The notes: generated by a model not told the origin, from the letters alone. DNA of 64,000 bases from Isoetes taiwanensis (GCA_021234155.1 JAJEKV010000024.1:15228913-15292912); one strand, 5' to 3'; positions 47,837-58,330 are shown, counted from the first letter of the stretch. Made by a program: numbers and translations.

Positions 47837-48435
47837 TGGACTACTCTGCTCGGTTGCAATGGTATATGGATGGCGAGCAGTGGGATTCCCAAGTCCCATT
47901 TAAATCTCTTCATCCTTTCTTAATGCAAGAGGTGGACCTCATTCAGAACATGGAGACCCATCCGGATTATGCGCAGTTCCTCGAGTTTTGCACTCAAGAA
48001 ATTGTTCCCAACTGCATCCAACACGGAGACCCTCCTCATCTATACTTAGATCGGGATACTTTATACCAGATGTTGGGAGATGATCGATATGCAGAGGACG
48101 TCCTTCATGGAATTAGTGTTGTGAAGCATTGGATCACTAAAATCCAGCTGGTTCCTATTCTTTCTATCCTTAAGCTTGACAACAAAACCTTCCAAATTAT
48201 TTGCAGGGAAGAAAGAATTGTTCCCCTCATTCTAACTAAGAAAATCTTCTTCACTTTGGGGTACCCCACTTATATCATGAAATGGGATCCGTCCTATGTC
48301 CCGGGGGACTACTCCTCCATATCTACCACCACTTGGATCTCTAGTACCAATCTCCCCATGGGCTGCTGGACTGCTTCCCACCTCAAGGCTATAGCTAGCA
48401 GCCTGGGTGAAGTTTTTCAAGTCTCCATCCCTTAG
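47837..48435 (+). CDS. WY protein, copy 2, N-terminal part
   Basis: 199 codons beginning MDYSARLQWYMDGEQWDSQ. It aligns with copy 1 through VPFKSLHPFLMQEVDLIQN, HPDYAQFLEF and EIVPNC, and LYLDRDTLYQMLGDD (copy 1 has DFHTLHQMLGGD). Here the WY motif is followed by Trp where copy 1 has a stop. From about residue 138 the sequence changes character: WISSTNLPMGCWTASHLKAI and SLGEVFQVS resemble the DUF4283 domain of plant LINE ORF1 proteins. So this may be a fusion or a nested insertion. The C-terminal WY block seems to continue at about 48700-48900. A TGACGTCA-like hexamer motif, known from plant histone promoters, lies at 47713-47719. Confidence 0.6.
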
Positions 48436-48697
48436 ACCAATTTCCCAGCTGTGTGCATTCAGAAAAAAATTCACTCCTCTTGGGATGATAAAATCCCTTG
48501 CAAGATTCCGCCTGGGGGGTTTATCGAGCTTAAAATCTCTCACTCGAAGTATCATGTGGCCAAATCTCCCACAAAGAAAAGCCTGCCGAGAAGAATAGTG
48601 GTAAAGAAAAGCCTATTAACAAAAATTTTGGGCAGCAGCAAGGTAATAGACCCAAGGTCAAGCACCTAGACGAGAATATAAAGAAGGGAATAGCAGA

Positions 48698-49525
48698 GTG
48701 CAGCACCAACAGTTCGGCCTTCTCCCATTTCAAGAGGTTTGCCATAGAAAGAGGTATTATTTTTCAATTCCCTTGCCGCCTACACTTCGTGACCAGGTAC
48801 GACTCATTCATTCTGAGGGAGGAATGACGGCCACATCTATGATCGTGTCTATTGAGAGATGGACACATTTATTACAGTTAATACATGCCTTCGTTCCAGA
48901 CCCTAAAGCCCAGTATGTGTGCACAAGTGATGCCTCAGTACAGACACTAGATACAGAATTCCAGCCACAGAAGAAACATTGTGTTGAAGCAGAAGTGCAG
49001 ACATTGGAAAGGGAACATGTTGAGGTAGGCGTACAGACATCTCCACAATCCCAAGGGGACCAGGAGTCACAGTGCCGCACTAGCAGACAGGAGCAGGCTA
49101 CCTCAGTATCTTCTGTTACTAGGAGCCTGAACTTGCGTATTATAGGGGTTGCAGAGGCAGAAGATGATGCCCTTTCTGATATGGATGCTGCTTTGCATTT
49201 TTTCACTGACGTCATGCATGTGAAGGCTGGTGGAGTTGTCTCCGCTACTAGGGTGGGAGCGGCAAGACCTGATCGTCCCCGCCATCTTTTGGTTCGGTTT
49301 CAAGACACTCTTAGCCGCTTACATGTTCTTCAGCATGGAAACCATCTCAGAGGGACTAGTTTCTCAGTACAGGAGGACCTCTCCCCTCTTCAATTGTGTA
49401 ACCGTAAGGAGGATCTCTGCAAGGTGAGGACAACCCGCCTGCAAAAGAAATGGGCAGTGTACAGGGGAGGCGCAGCAATTATTCTAGATCAATGGCCTTC
49501 CAATCCTTGGACTGGCTATGTCTAG
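48698..49525 (+). CDS. Chimeric ORF: WY-like N-terminus and LINE ORF1 RRM-like C-terminus
   Basis: 275 codons. Residues about 25-65 (RDQVRLIHSEGG and following) resemble the C-terminal block of WY copies 1 and 3. The middle has three spaced VQT phrases (ASVQTLDTE, AEVQTLERE, GVQTSPQ). From about residue 145 it matches the LINE ORF1 at 43973-44581: RSLNLRIIGVAEAEDD, FFTDVMHVKAGG, RHLLVRFQDTLSRLHVLQ, LSPLQLCNR. No ORF2 follows; a LINE-type 3' tail comes 150 bp later. The WY part is a weaker call than the ORF1 part. Confidence 0.6.
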   Translation: MQHQQFGLLPFQEVCHRKRYYFSIPLPPTLRDQVRLIHSEGGMTATSMIVSIERWTHLLQLIHAFVPDPKAQYVCTSDASVQTLDTEFQPQKKHCVEAEVQTLEREHVEVGVQTSPQSQGDQESQCRTSRQEQATSVSSVTRSLNLRIIGVAEAEDDALSDMDAALHFFTDVMHVKAGGVVSATRVGAARPDRPRHLLVRFQDTLSRLHVLQHGNHLRGTSFSVQEDLSPLQLCNRKEDLCKVRTTRLQKKWAVYRGGAAIILDQWPSNPWTGYV

Positions 49526-49614
49526 ATAATTTTAGAAGCATAAATTTACCACTAGCATTAACATTATCTTCTCTTATTCTTGGTAGCCTTTTAATATTTG
49601 GTTATTGTATTTGG

Positions 49615-49730
49615 TGATGGGGCCTAGTCCCCGGGTTTTAGATGGGCTGTTGCCCTTGCATGTGCCGTCCCATAACCCGTTGGGTTCCCGTGGACGTAAA
49701 AATTCTTATCTTATCTTATCTTATCTAAAA
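49615..49730 (+). mobile_element. LINE 3' tail with (CTTAT)n
   Basis: CCCGTTGGGTTCCCGTGGAC precedes GTAAAAATTC and four CTTAT units. Same motif as at 4390 and 29740. Confidence 0.75.
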
Positions 49731-49756
49731 TAGTCATTAAAGTTAATCCCATCAAC

Positions 49757-52560
49757 ATGAGTATATCTACCTTGGATTTGGGTATTCTAAATGACAACAT
49801 TGGAATTTATGAGGATATTAGACAGGGAGACTCTAAAGATGATCTCGATTCTCAAATTATCAAGGAATCAAATCCATTAGAAGACTTGGAATGGTCTGTG
49901 GCCACCAGCAAGAAGAAAAAAGGGAAGAAATTTGTGAAAAACAAATTTTTGGGATCTTCTAGAAGATCCCCAAGAAAGATCCAACCCCTTTCCAATGGAT
50001 ATAGACCTTAAAGGCATCCGTTGGAATATCCAAGGGATCAACTCAAACTACAAAAGAGGTTGATATAGTTTAAGGTTAATAACTAATAATGGTGCTCGGG
50101 GGAGTGGCACAATATTTATTGATATGATCAAGTAAGAAAGCCATCTAGTATGTCTAAGCCTTGCTATTATCAAAGAGAGAGCTAAAAATAAACCTTGACC
50201 TTTATTAAGAAGCAAAAAGGAAAAAAAAGGTGGTGTTACCTATAAATAAAAGGATAACTTTGAGACGTGATATCTCCGCGACCACAACTCAGAAATCAGC
50301 GATCCTTACCTTGTTGGAAAGCCCTTGAAGTCTAGTTTCCAGATTGTGCTTGGTTTCTATAGATTCCTTATGGTTTGAAAGTTATGCCCAGAAAGGTGCA
50401 TAGGGATCTAAGCTAACTGCACAGCTAAATCTGCTTCTTTCTATGTTGATGATGTGCCTAGCCTTACCTTCTAGTATCGTTTCTTGTTCCTTGCTTGATC
50501 ATATCATTAGAAGGAGCTCATGTAGCACCAGTGGTTGGTGGCTAGAGAGAGCTTGTCTTGCGGAGTAGCTTGACTTGGTGACATCTCTTCTAGTTGGTCC
50601 GGTTGGGTGGTAAATCGAGTACCCTGTGGTGCTTTACTTTCTAATAAGTTGATGAGTTTTGCAGGAAGAATAGAGCATTCATAACAGAGGTAGATTGAAT
50701 GTTTGTCTTAACTCTATGAATCTTGACTTTATTTTCTTTCAAGAGCACAAAATTCATGAAAGAATATTCATAACATTATCAGGGAGGTTCTGCCTGCCAA
50801 TTTCCAACATTGGTTTTTCAAAGCTAATAACACTTCTGCTGGCATTACCGTAAATCTAAATGACATTCAGATGGTTCATGATAACAACAGAAGATGGTAG
50901 ATTAATTATTCACAGAAAAATAGGAAACTTCAGGCTAACTCTTACCAATGTTTATGCTTATCATCAACCTTCTGAAAGGGCACATCTCTGGAATGTTGTT
51001 AACAATAGTTTGAATAACATTCCTTATGATGACTGTATCATTGCTGGAGACTTTAATATGGTCACTCACAACTATATGAAAAATGTTAATTTCAGAGCTT
51101 TGAATGGTGATGAATTTCTAAATTGGAGCAACCTCTTATCATCCCATAATCTTTCTTTAGCCAGGTTGATGCCCAATTCTTATAACCGGAATGACCACAG
51201 AGATCAACCGGTGTGCTGTCTCCATGATAGATTTTATCTTAGTGAGACTCTTTGGAATAATAGCTCTAGGGTCACTAATCTTACTAACTATACCATCTCG
51301 GATCATTTCCCTCAGCTTATTAGCATCAATTGTAATAATATCCAGAGAAAGAGGAATGCCTACTTCAAGTTAAATACTAACATCCTTGATCAGATTATTT
51401 TATGACTAACTTTGAGCAGGTCATTTCCCAAGAGGTCAAACCTAGGGGGCAGACGGGTTGGATGGAATGGTGGGTTAGAGTTTCCAAGAGGATAAAGAAT
51501 TGGCTCAAAGTTTGGGGCAAAGAGATCCACAAGCAAGAAATAGCTCATCTCCAAGATTTAAGAGTTTAGCTTGACATAGCCCAAGATCAGCAAAAAGATG
51601 ATATTAAGCTGCAGATTGAGAGAGAAGAAATTAGAATAGCTAGGGGTTGGAAGACCAAGGCAAAAATGAAGGAGCTCGAAGAAGATGAAAGGAGCAATTC
51701 CAAATATTTTTTTTTATCAAGGCTAAAGGCAGGGTCAGGACTGAACAGAACATTAGCTTTGCAGAAATTGATGATTTCATTCATATCCAGCATAAGGTCA
51801 CCAATGAGATGAATGAGGCTCTTTCTAGACCTTTCTCCAATGCTGAAATGTCTAAAGTTCTTGATGATATGGAGAATGGAAAAACTCCATGCCTAGATGG
51901 CCTTCCTGCTGAGTTCTTTAAGAAGGCTTGGGGGATTCTAGGTAATGCCATTGTCTCCTTGGCTAATGAGTTCCTCACCCTCAAGTACATGGATAGCAAG
52001 ATCAATACTAGTCTAATTGCTCTCATCCCCAAGATTATTACAGACCCATTTCTCTTACTAATGTGGTTTACAAGTTAATTACAGGTATCTTAGCTGCTAA
52101 ACTTAAACCTGTCTTAGAGATGGTCATCAGCAATAGTCAGAGCGCATATCTTAAAGGCAGATACATCCTTGATAATGTGGCTACTGCCTCTTTGGGTACA
52201 ATTTGGGCTAAGGAATCCAACCAGCTAATTGGTTTGCTGAAATTGGATATTACTAAGGTCTTCGACACTGTTAGTTGGAAATTTTTGAACCAGTGCTGTC
52301 AGAAGGGGTCATTTCTACCTTCCAAGCTATTTTAAAGAATTCTCGATCTACGGTCCTCATCAATGGAGAATGTAGCCCTTTCTTTGCTTTTTTTTCCCCC
52401 CTTTTTTTTTAGCTTTCCCAAAGTTGGGCATTTGAAAGGACCGTTCCAAGGTTTCACGCTCATTTTGGTGAATTTTGAGGTGACATTCAGAGATATAGGT
52501 AAGGAAACCAAGAAATCCTCTATAGATCTAGCAATCTTTATGCTGTAACAGCCAACAATA
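49757..52560 (+). pseudogene. Plant L1 LINE relic (ORF1 end, endonuclease, partial RT)
   Basis: It starts with a Lys-rich ORF1 tail (SKKKKGKKFVKNK), then the endonuclease start (GIRWNIQGINSNYKRG). After the inserted solo LTR it continues with LDFIFFQEHKIHER, NVYAYHQPSERAHLW, CIIAGDFNMVTHN and SDHFPQLIS. RT fragments follow: RPISLTNVVYKLITGIL, SNSQSAYLKGRYILDN, LLKLDITKVFDTVSWKFL. Many stops between 51400 and 52020. It is cut off after a pyrimidine tract near 52390-52410, before the catalytic YADD motif. Confidence 0.88.
50061..50686 (+). mobile_element. Solo LTR, 626 bp, inside the L1 endonuclease
   Basis: TGATATAG at the left and CATAACA at the right, flanked by a perfect 5-bp duplication GAGGT (50056-50060 and 50687-50691). 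Taking it out joins the LINE endonuclease frame exactly. No internal retroelement genes, so it is a solo LTR left by recombination. Confidence 0.88.
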
Positions 52561-52738
52561 AGGTACTGCTTTAAGGCTTATGTAACATGGGGATATCATT
52601 AGGGCGCATTTGGGGTCTGAAAATGGCCCTTATCTTGGGCTAAAGATTTCCACGTCAGATTCGCCAGGACCAATCAGGTTTGCGCCTTTTTTACGAAAGT
52701 CAGTATTACTTGGCAGGTAGAAGGATGAGCAGGCTTAC

Positions 52739-53381
52739 TTGGCATCCACATGGCGTATTTTCATAGGGGATGCCTGCGCTTTTATTGCAACCATTTTAAT
52801 GGCCCGTATTTTTCGAGTCGCCACGCCCAAAATAATGGTGACTTTGACCGCCCTCTTGTCGGCCACCACCAACTCCCTTTGTCAAATTTTGGCGCCAAAC
52901 TTCAGATCTTTGTCACTCAGGCCTCTCGTGCATCCTCTCCGCCTTCACTCCTCATCTGCAATCCATGTCTCCTGTAATTTCTGTGTTCTTGCCCCATTTA
53001 CAGAACTCCCAAGGTCAAGAAGTGGGAGGTTTTGTCTCAATAGGTTCGTGGGTGAGTATGCTGCCATCAACGAGGGGCGAGCATAGAGTTAAGCGACAAA
53101 AAGGCGATCGGGCGTCTTGGACACATTGGATAGGTAGGATAAAAGAGTTCAAGTTGAATTCTAGCGGCCGGAAAGTGGAAAGTATAACAATACGACATGC
53201 ATATACCCCTTCTGATATGGCCAAAGAGCTAATCTCCACCAAAAACAGCTTCCCAAAATTGCCCGCAAATGGTAACCACCTTAAACGGATCACACGACGC
53301 GAAGCTAGCTGTCAGCTACTTAACTGCGTAGAGATAGTTTCGCGTCGTGTGATCTTCTTATCTTTTCATTTCTTTCGTTGA
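52739..53381 (+). CDS. Unrecognised ORFs at the left edge of the gene-dense cluster
   Basis: Overlapping frames at 52739-53086 and 52965-53381. The second has a protein-like stretch with SWTHWIGRIKEFKLNSSGRK and YTPSDMAKELISTKNS, suggesting a frameshifted gene of about 170-200 codons. It ends in the first palindrome. Base composition becomes richer in GC here than in the preceding 20 kb. No family recognised. Confidence 0.35.
53288..53354 (+). promoter_or_regulatory. Perfect 16-bp palindrome, founder of a recurring motif
   Basis: GATCACACGACGCGAA (53288-53303) is the exact reverse complement of 53339-53354, with a 35-base loop. Variants lie at 55485-55555, 57355-57386, 58226-58292, 58877-58947, 59982-60051 and 60839-60984, all between ORFs. 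Confidence 0.85.
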
Positions 53382-53403
53382 CACGTGTTTACAAACAAAT
53401 TTA

Positions 53404-54271
53404 TTGTGCACGGGTTTATGTTTATCAGACGTCGTGGATGTCATTCCGGCCGAAAGTATTAGTAGTGTACTTGTCGTGTATCACATAGACATCGGAATTG
53501 TCCTTTTCCAAGGTATGGATGCCGTGACCTTGCGGGGTATAGGCATCTGGTTTTACGGACATGATTATAACGTAAAGGTCAGGAAACCGAGCTTGAGGCC
53601 GGTTGAATTGCCCCCTTTAAGTGAACTTTGTAAGCCACAGACTAATGAGAACAATGTAATTGCAATGAAGAAATGCATGGCTGACGAGGTGCAAGCGGGA
53701 ATGTCTGAAAACGGAGGCGTGAGGATGAGTTTCAAAATCTTCACACCGTTTGAGGTATTTGCTAACATATTCCAGATGGCGCAGGAAGTTCGAAAAGCTC
53801 CGAAGACATATACGTGCTTTCTCCCCCCGACATTTTGTGGATGGCTTATTTTTGGTTCCGACACAGGATGTTCGATTCCACGAATCATCCGGTCAACTAA
53901 CAGAGGTCCGCGTAGTTAAGTCCTCCATTAAGTTCGATATACTTTCTTCCAAAACAATATTTATCGTTAATTGTCAACTAGAACGAAGGAAACAAAAAAA
54001 GAGAGGCTGCACAACTTTTTGGGAGCCGTTTGAGGACCATAACAGACACTCCGATGCGGTGGATATTCGAGTATGGAGAGGGGAGGAAGTCATTTATACG
54101 GCCACCATGGAAAGCGAATGGCCATTATCAGAGCTAAGAGTGCTAATGGAGACAGAGGAGATTGCTGACGACTTCCATTATTTTATTGATGGCATTAGGG
54201 TTGGTTACAGGCAAGAGGGAAATGTAAAGTTTAGTGAGTTCGCGATCAACAAGAAATTGTCTATCGGCTAG
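53404..54271 (+). pseudogene. Unrecognised protein gene, frameshifted
   Basis: Two overlapping frames make one apparent protein. The first (53404-about 53860) contains GIGIWFYGHDYNVKVRKPSL and SFKIFTPFEVFANIFQMAQE. The second (about 53860-54271) contains DIRVWRGEEVIYTATMES, ADDFHYFIDGIRVGYRQEG and a normal stop. Alternating beta-like segments and aromatic residues give no recognised family. It follows the 16-bp palindrome and precedes histone H3 copy 3 in the same direction. Confidence 0.45.
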
Positions 54272-54454
54272 CGCTTTGAATCTCGGTTTTTTATTTGTGT
54301 TTTTGTCTGATGTTTTTTTAGGGTTCCGTATTTTGTCCGATATTTTTTTAGGGTTCCGTACAATTATTTAAAAACGTTACCATCATATTTTACTTTAACT
54401 TCTGTTTTTTACTATTTATCTCTTGCCAGTTGTCTATTTTTGTTAGTGTTTGTA

Positions 54455-54480
54455 GTATAAAGCCCATCCGCTGAGAAGCC
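54455..54480 (+). promoter_or_regulatory. TATA box and leader of histone H3 copy 3
   Basis: GTAGTATAAAGCCC followed 20 bases later by GAAGCCATGG, a good start context for the H3 tail. Confidence 0.5.
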
Positions 54481-55350
54481 ATGGCAAGAACTAAACAAAC
54501 CGCAAGGATCCATCCAGTGGTGTAAGGCCGGTGATTACATTAGTCCCCTTCTTCATCCGACTCAAGTCTCGATAGAGATTCTCCTCCTCCGACCATGCCT
54601 AACAGAAGACCCGGAAAAGAAATCCGCATGACAGACGGCGGGAGAAGCAGCTCCGGAGTAAGTAGGGAGGTGCACTCCGGTTCGGAGACAGAGGATGAAA
54701 ATGTGAGAGACCCATGAGCGTAATATGATGCCGGATTAATTATTGGGCAGCCGCCTCTTCTTGCTCTTCCCGCTCCGTGTGGAGGTGCGGGACCTTCAAA
54801 TCAAAGGAGGAGGCCCAACGCCAGAAAGGGGAAGGCGACCAGGAATGTGAGGAGACGGCCGGAAGAGTCGGGGCCGAGGAACAGCCCCCTGAGATGTTTG
54901 GGTGAGGAGGCGGCCGGAAGAGTCGGCCGAGCAATAGGCTCCAAATGCCGGGGTGGGTGAGGGTAGAGGCCTCTGCGTAAGACGAAGCCTGGTATTAAAA
55001 GCGCTTCATGAGATTAAGAAGTATCGAAAAGCACCGAGATGGTCATTCCGCGTCTCCCATTTGCCGGGCTCGTGAGAGAGATTCTCGCAAGAGTGTGGTG
55101 CGATACATCATACCAAGATTCTGTAATTCAAGCAACCCGCCTTTAAATGCTCTTCAAATGGCTTCGAAGCGGTTGGTGTCGATGGCCTGTTCGAGGACTC
55201 GCAGCTTTCGACAATACATGCCAAGCGGGTGGACTGTCATGCCCAAGGACATGCGCCTGCGTCTTACGCATAAGGGATCCCGAAAGTACTATGGTCAAAA
55301 TTTTTATGGCTGAATACAACAAGAAGAAAGACCCCCCAGAAAAAAGGCCG
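54481..55350 (+). pseudogene. Histone H3 copy 3, split and frameshifted
   Basis: The first nine codons give MARTKQTAR, identical to canonical H3, and the next bases (TCCATCCAGTGGTGTAAGGC) are a mutated form of the STGGKA codons. About 430 bp later, from about 54978, the core reappears across several frames: KPGI, ALHEIKKYRKA, LPFAGLVREI, ALQMASEAVGV, GLFEDSQLSTIHAKRV and MPKDMRL. The intervening part includes a 40-codon ORF at 54595-54717 with acidic and Ser-rich sequence. So the tail and core were separated by an insertion, or the tail carried a long linker as in copy 1. A WY gene follows about 360 bp later. Confidence 0.85.
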
Positions 55351-55484
55351 TGAAGTGCCTTTGTGTTTTTTTCATATGTATAATATTTCTTAATGCAATG
55401 GCTTTATAAGCTTAAGTTCTAAGGCCATTTCTTTCTTAGAAGCCTAGCCGCACTTTGTATTTTTTTTTAATGTTATCACGTGGA

Positions 55485-55555
55485 GGATCACCGACGCCAA
55501 GCAGCAAGCATTGTGCTTTTTTGTTGCACATAGTAGTCTTCGCGTCGTGTGATCC
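55485..55555 (+). promoter_or_regulatory. Imperfect palindrome of the recurring family
   Basis: Left arm GGATCACCGACGCCAAG (55485-55501), right arm CTTCGCGTCGTGTGATCC (55538-55555). It lies between H3 copy 3 and WY copy 3 and directly touches a telomere-like repeat. Confidence 0.75.
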
Positions 55556-55582
55556 AACCCTAACCCTAACCCTAACCCTAAA
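55556..55582 (+). repeat. Interstitial telomere-like repeat (AACCCT)n
   Basis: Four CCCTAA units (TTAGGG on the other strand) with a final extra A. The usual plant unit is TTTAGGG. It begins at the last base of the palindrome arm. Confidence 0.85.
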
Positions 55583-55711
55583 ATGTACGGACAAATCTCC
55601 CCACAACGGCTGTGTCCCCTTTCATAATCGACAACGGCTACTTGAGTTCAAAAGTGACAGCGCCTTACCGCCTCCTAAACATCTTCTTGTTTTCGGGCTG
55701 TTTGCTTCGCC

Positions 55712-57136
55712 ATGGATTGTTATGTGAAGTTCCTGGAATGGTATGCATCCGCCCCTCATGACAACGAGGAAGTTGCGCCGACTGCGATTTATCCGTTCTA
55801 TTGCAAGGAGTTGGACATCATGGCAAACAGTAGCGAGCTTGGATGCTATCGCGAGGTTGCTTTAGCTTTCACCCAGACCGCTTGGTCTCGGCCAAGACGC
55901 CCTTTGCGCGATGTCCCCGCTCGTGGATTCCAAAACCAGCTCTAGAGGAGGCGGCTTCCCATTTGCAAACAGGGAAGATGTTTTTCAAGAATGCTTTCGC
56001 AGAACGGGCTCCTCCTCGGCTGCGTCCTTGTGCTTAAGAAGGTATCTTATTTCTCTTGCCGCTTGCATTTGCTAGTTATTGCATTCTCGCCGCCAAACCG
56101 AAGATACACCGGAAACAATGAAATCTTTAAGCCAAGGGGGGGCCGGGTTATGTGTGATGATGCCGACTATGACGTAGAAATGGAGATAGATCTACAAGAA
56201 GAAGAGCAAGAATGTAGGAGTTTTAGCTTCGACTTGACCGGCCTTGGGTGAACCAGAGGAGGGAGATGATTCAAGGTGATGAGGATGGGGATGAGGATGA
56301 AAAAAGAAGTTGTCCGACATAACGCCAATTTTAGTGGAAGGCAAAGAATACTTATTGCTAAGTGATATCTTGAGGAACCCGCCTTTGTTACTTAATGTGT
56401 GCTAGGGAAGACGAGCTTATCGATTACCTTGGCCGAATGGGTAAACTTAGGCCTAGATTTTGAAGAGGATTTGGACAAAGAGATGTTTGAAGTATCTAAT
56501 TATACCGGCAATGCTATAAAGCTTAAAGAAGCATATGAGAGGCTGGAGTCTCGATTTGCTCAAGATGAGGCGAATCTACCAACGGAAGAAGAATTCCAGC
56601 GTCTCCGTGCAAAGCTGCCAACAGGATCTACAGGTTTGGCAGGCCCTTCAGTCAATCGCGGCAGCATAAGCCTGGTAGATGAGGATAAATGTGAAGAAGA
56701 TAATCTTGAGGGTTCTTATTTGTGGGAAGTAGATGATTTTTCTTGCCGACATGCACGCTGGGACAGGGAAAGATTGAAGGACTCTACATTGTTAAGATAT
56801 ATCTCAAGATTCGTTAATGGGGAGATAATCGTCTTCAGCAGAACTTTCAGTCCAAAGGGTGCAGAGTTTGTCTATTACCTCCGTGCATTATGCATGTTCG
56901 GGAACCATTCCCAATTGGCATCAAACACTGAAAGGGTGATAGCAATTCGGCGGGATGTTGTGTTACAATATTTTGACGACCAAGCCGGTCTGCGGGCGAG
57001 CAATATGTTAAATTTTTTAGCTGCTGGCTTGACTCACCCAAGGTTGGAAGCTGGGGTCGATAACATGGAAGTCATTGCCTTGTTGGATCAGTGCGGCAGG
57101 GGATTGAAAGAGCATGAAATTGACGACGAAGCTTGA
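55712..57136 (+). pseudogene. WY protein gene, copy 3 (frameshifted)
   Basis: Spans 1,425 nt, close to the 1,392 nt of copy 1 after allowing for its duplication. The start has VKFLEWYASAPHDNEEV and YPFYCKELDIMANS (copy 2: LQWYMDGE, HPFLMQEVDLIQN). Then an acidic linker (DVEMEIDLQEEEQE), TPILVEGKEYLLLSDIL near 56315-56365 (copy 1: LLPTVLLNNQEYLIFEDI), and in the final open frame (56399-57136) LLRYISRFVNGEIIVFSRTF, RVIAIRRDVVLQYF and a stop. Frameshifts occur near 55860, 56040 and 56250-56400. The last 245 codons are undamaged. It ends shortly before the next palindrome. Confidence 0.7.
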
Positions 57137-57354
57137 GAAATTGGAAGTTATATGTTTTCCAACTTGTATCGGTAAAATTATTTATGTACAGATTGTCCTT
57201 CCGAAATTCCTAATAAAAATTATTTTATTTGTATTTATTCACATCACGTGAAATACATCGATCGATTTTTACATCATATCTAGGTTTTCGTGGTCGTGAT
57301 ATCTATCTCGAAGAAATGAAATATTATTGGAAAAAGACAATTAATTTATTTATT

Positions 57355-57400
57355 CCTCACACGATGCGAGAAGCAACTCGTGTGACTCATGTTATAAATA
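57355..57400 (+). promoter_or_regulatory. Palindrome plus TATA box
   Basis: CCTCACACGATGCGAG and CTCGTGTGA form a small inverted repeat, followed six bases later by GTTATAAATAGAAGAC (57391-57406). The same 16-base TATA phrase recurs at 58315-58330. Confidence 0.7.
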
Positions 57401-57488
57401 GAAGACCGATGTCCACGCTGACCTCCGATCGCCTTCCGCCTTCTGCTCATCTTCTACTTCCGGCTTCCGCCTTCCACCTTCTGCTCCG

Positions 57489-57900
57489 ATGGCATCATCA
57501 TCTTCCTCTAGCAAGCGACCACGCCAAGATAGCACTCCCCAGCCCCCAGAGCTGCCCGTGGACATCACCCTTGCAAAGTGGTGATGAAGAGATTCAAGGA
57601 GATCCATGATGAAAACAACCGCCTCGTCGCCGAGAACAATGAGGCGGTCGGCCAGATTAGCCTTCACGAGGGAGGCTGCTGCCTGGCGAGGAGACGTTGA
57701 GCTCGTGGAAACATTCGCCATGTACCAAGAGGCGACGAGCAGCGGGGGCAGGCCGAGGCAGCTTGAAACTCCACATGATTTCGCGCAGCCTTAGAAGATA
57801 TGGAGAAGAAGCTCCGAGCTGCGGAGGATGAGAACGCAGCCTTACGGCTTCACCTGCAGACATGAAAATCAGCTAGAGGATCATGAAGATCCCTAGCCGT
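57489..57900 (+). pseudogene. Tandem coiled-coil gene, unit 1
   Basis: ATG at 57489 gives MASSSSSSKRPRQDS and PVDITLAK. A frameshift then leads to VVMKRFKEIHDENNRLVAEN; after another, LAFTREAAAWRGDVEL; and at the end LEDMEKKLRAAEDENAAL before a stop near 57865. It would be a nuclear-looking basic start followed by coiled coils, about 125-140 residues. It begins 98 bp after a TATA box that follows a palindrome. Unrecognised family. Confidence 0.6.
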
Positions 57901-58225
57901 TGTATCTATCTATTTTTTGCTTCAAAGAAAAGTTTTCTCTATTTTTGCTTCTATCTATCCCCGTTGTTCCAATGTATGTTACATTTTATTAAAATATCAC
58001 CACGGCCTTGAAATGCCTTGCTTGCAATTAGGTAGCAATCAATGGATTTAAGCGTCGCGTGATCTCCATGCCGTTCTATTTTGCTTCAATGAGAAGTTCT
58101 ATCTTTAGTTATGTATCGATAAAATTACTTATGTATAGATTGTATCACCGAAATTATCAATAAAAATTATCACACGAGCTTTCTCCGGAAGAAAAGACGT
58201 TAGAAGAAGTAACGGTCCTTTTTCC

Positions 58226-58330
58226 TCACACGGCCACGCCGAAATGCGGGTCGATTTTTCCCCGACCCACGGCATCCTTCGGCGTCGTGTGACTCAAGCT
58301 ACTACGAAATCCCTGTTATAAATAGAAGAC
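58226..58330 (+). promoter_or_regulatory. Palindrome with nested hairpin plus TATA box
   Basis: TCACACGGCCACGCCGAA (58226-58243) and TTCGGCGTCGTGTGA (58278-58292) enclose a second hairpin (GGGTCG...CGACCC, about 58248-58268). GTTATAAATAGAAGAC follows at 58315-58330, identical to the box at 57391. Confidence 0.78.
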
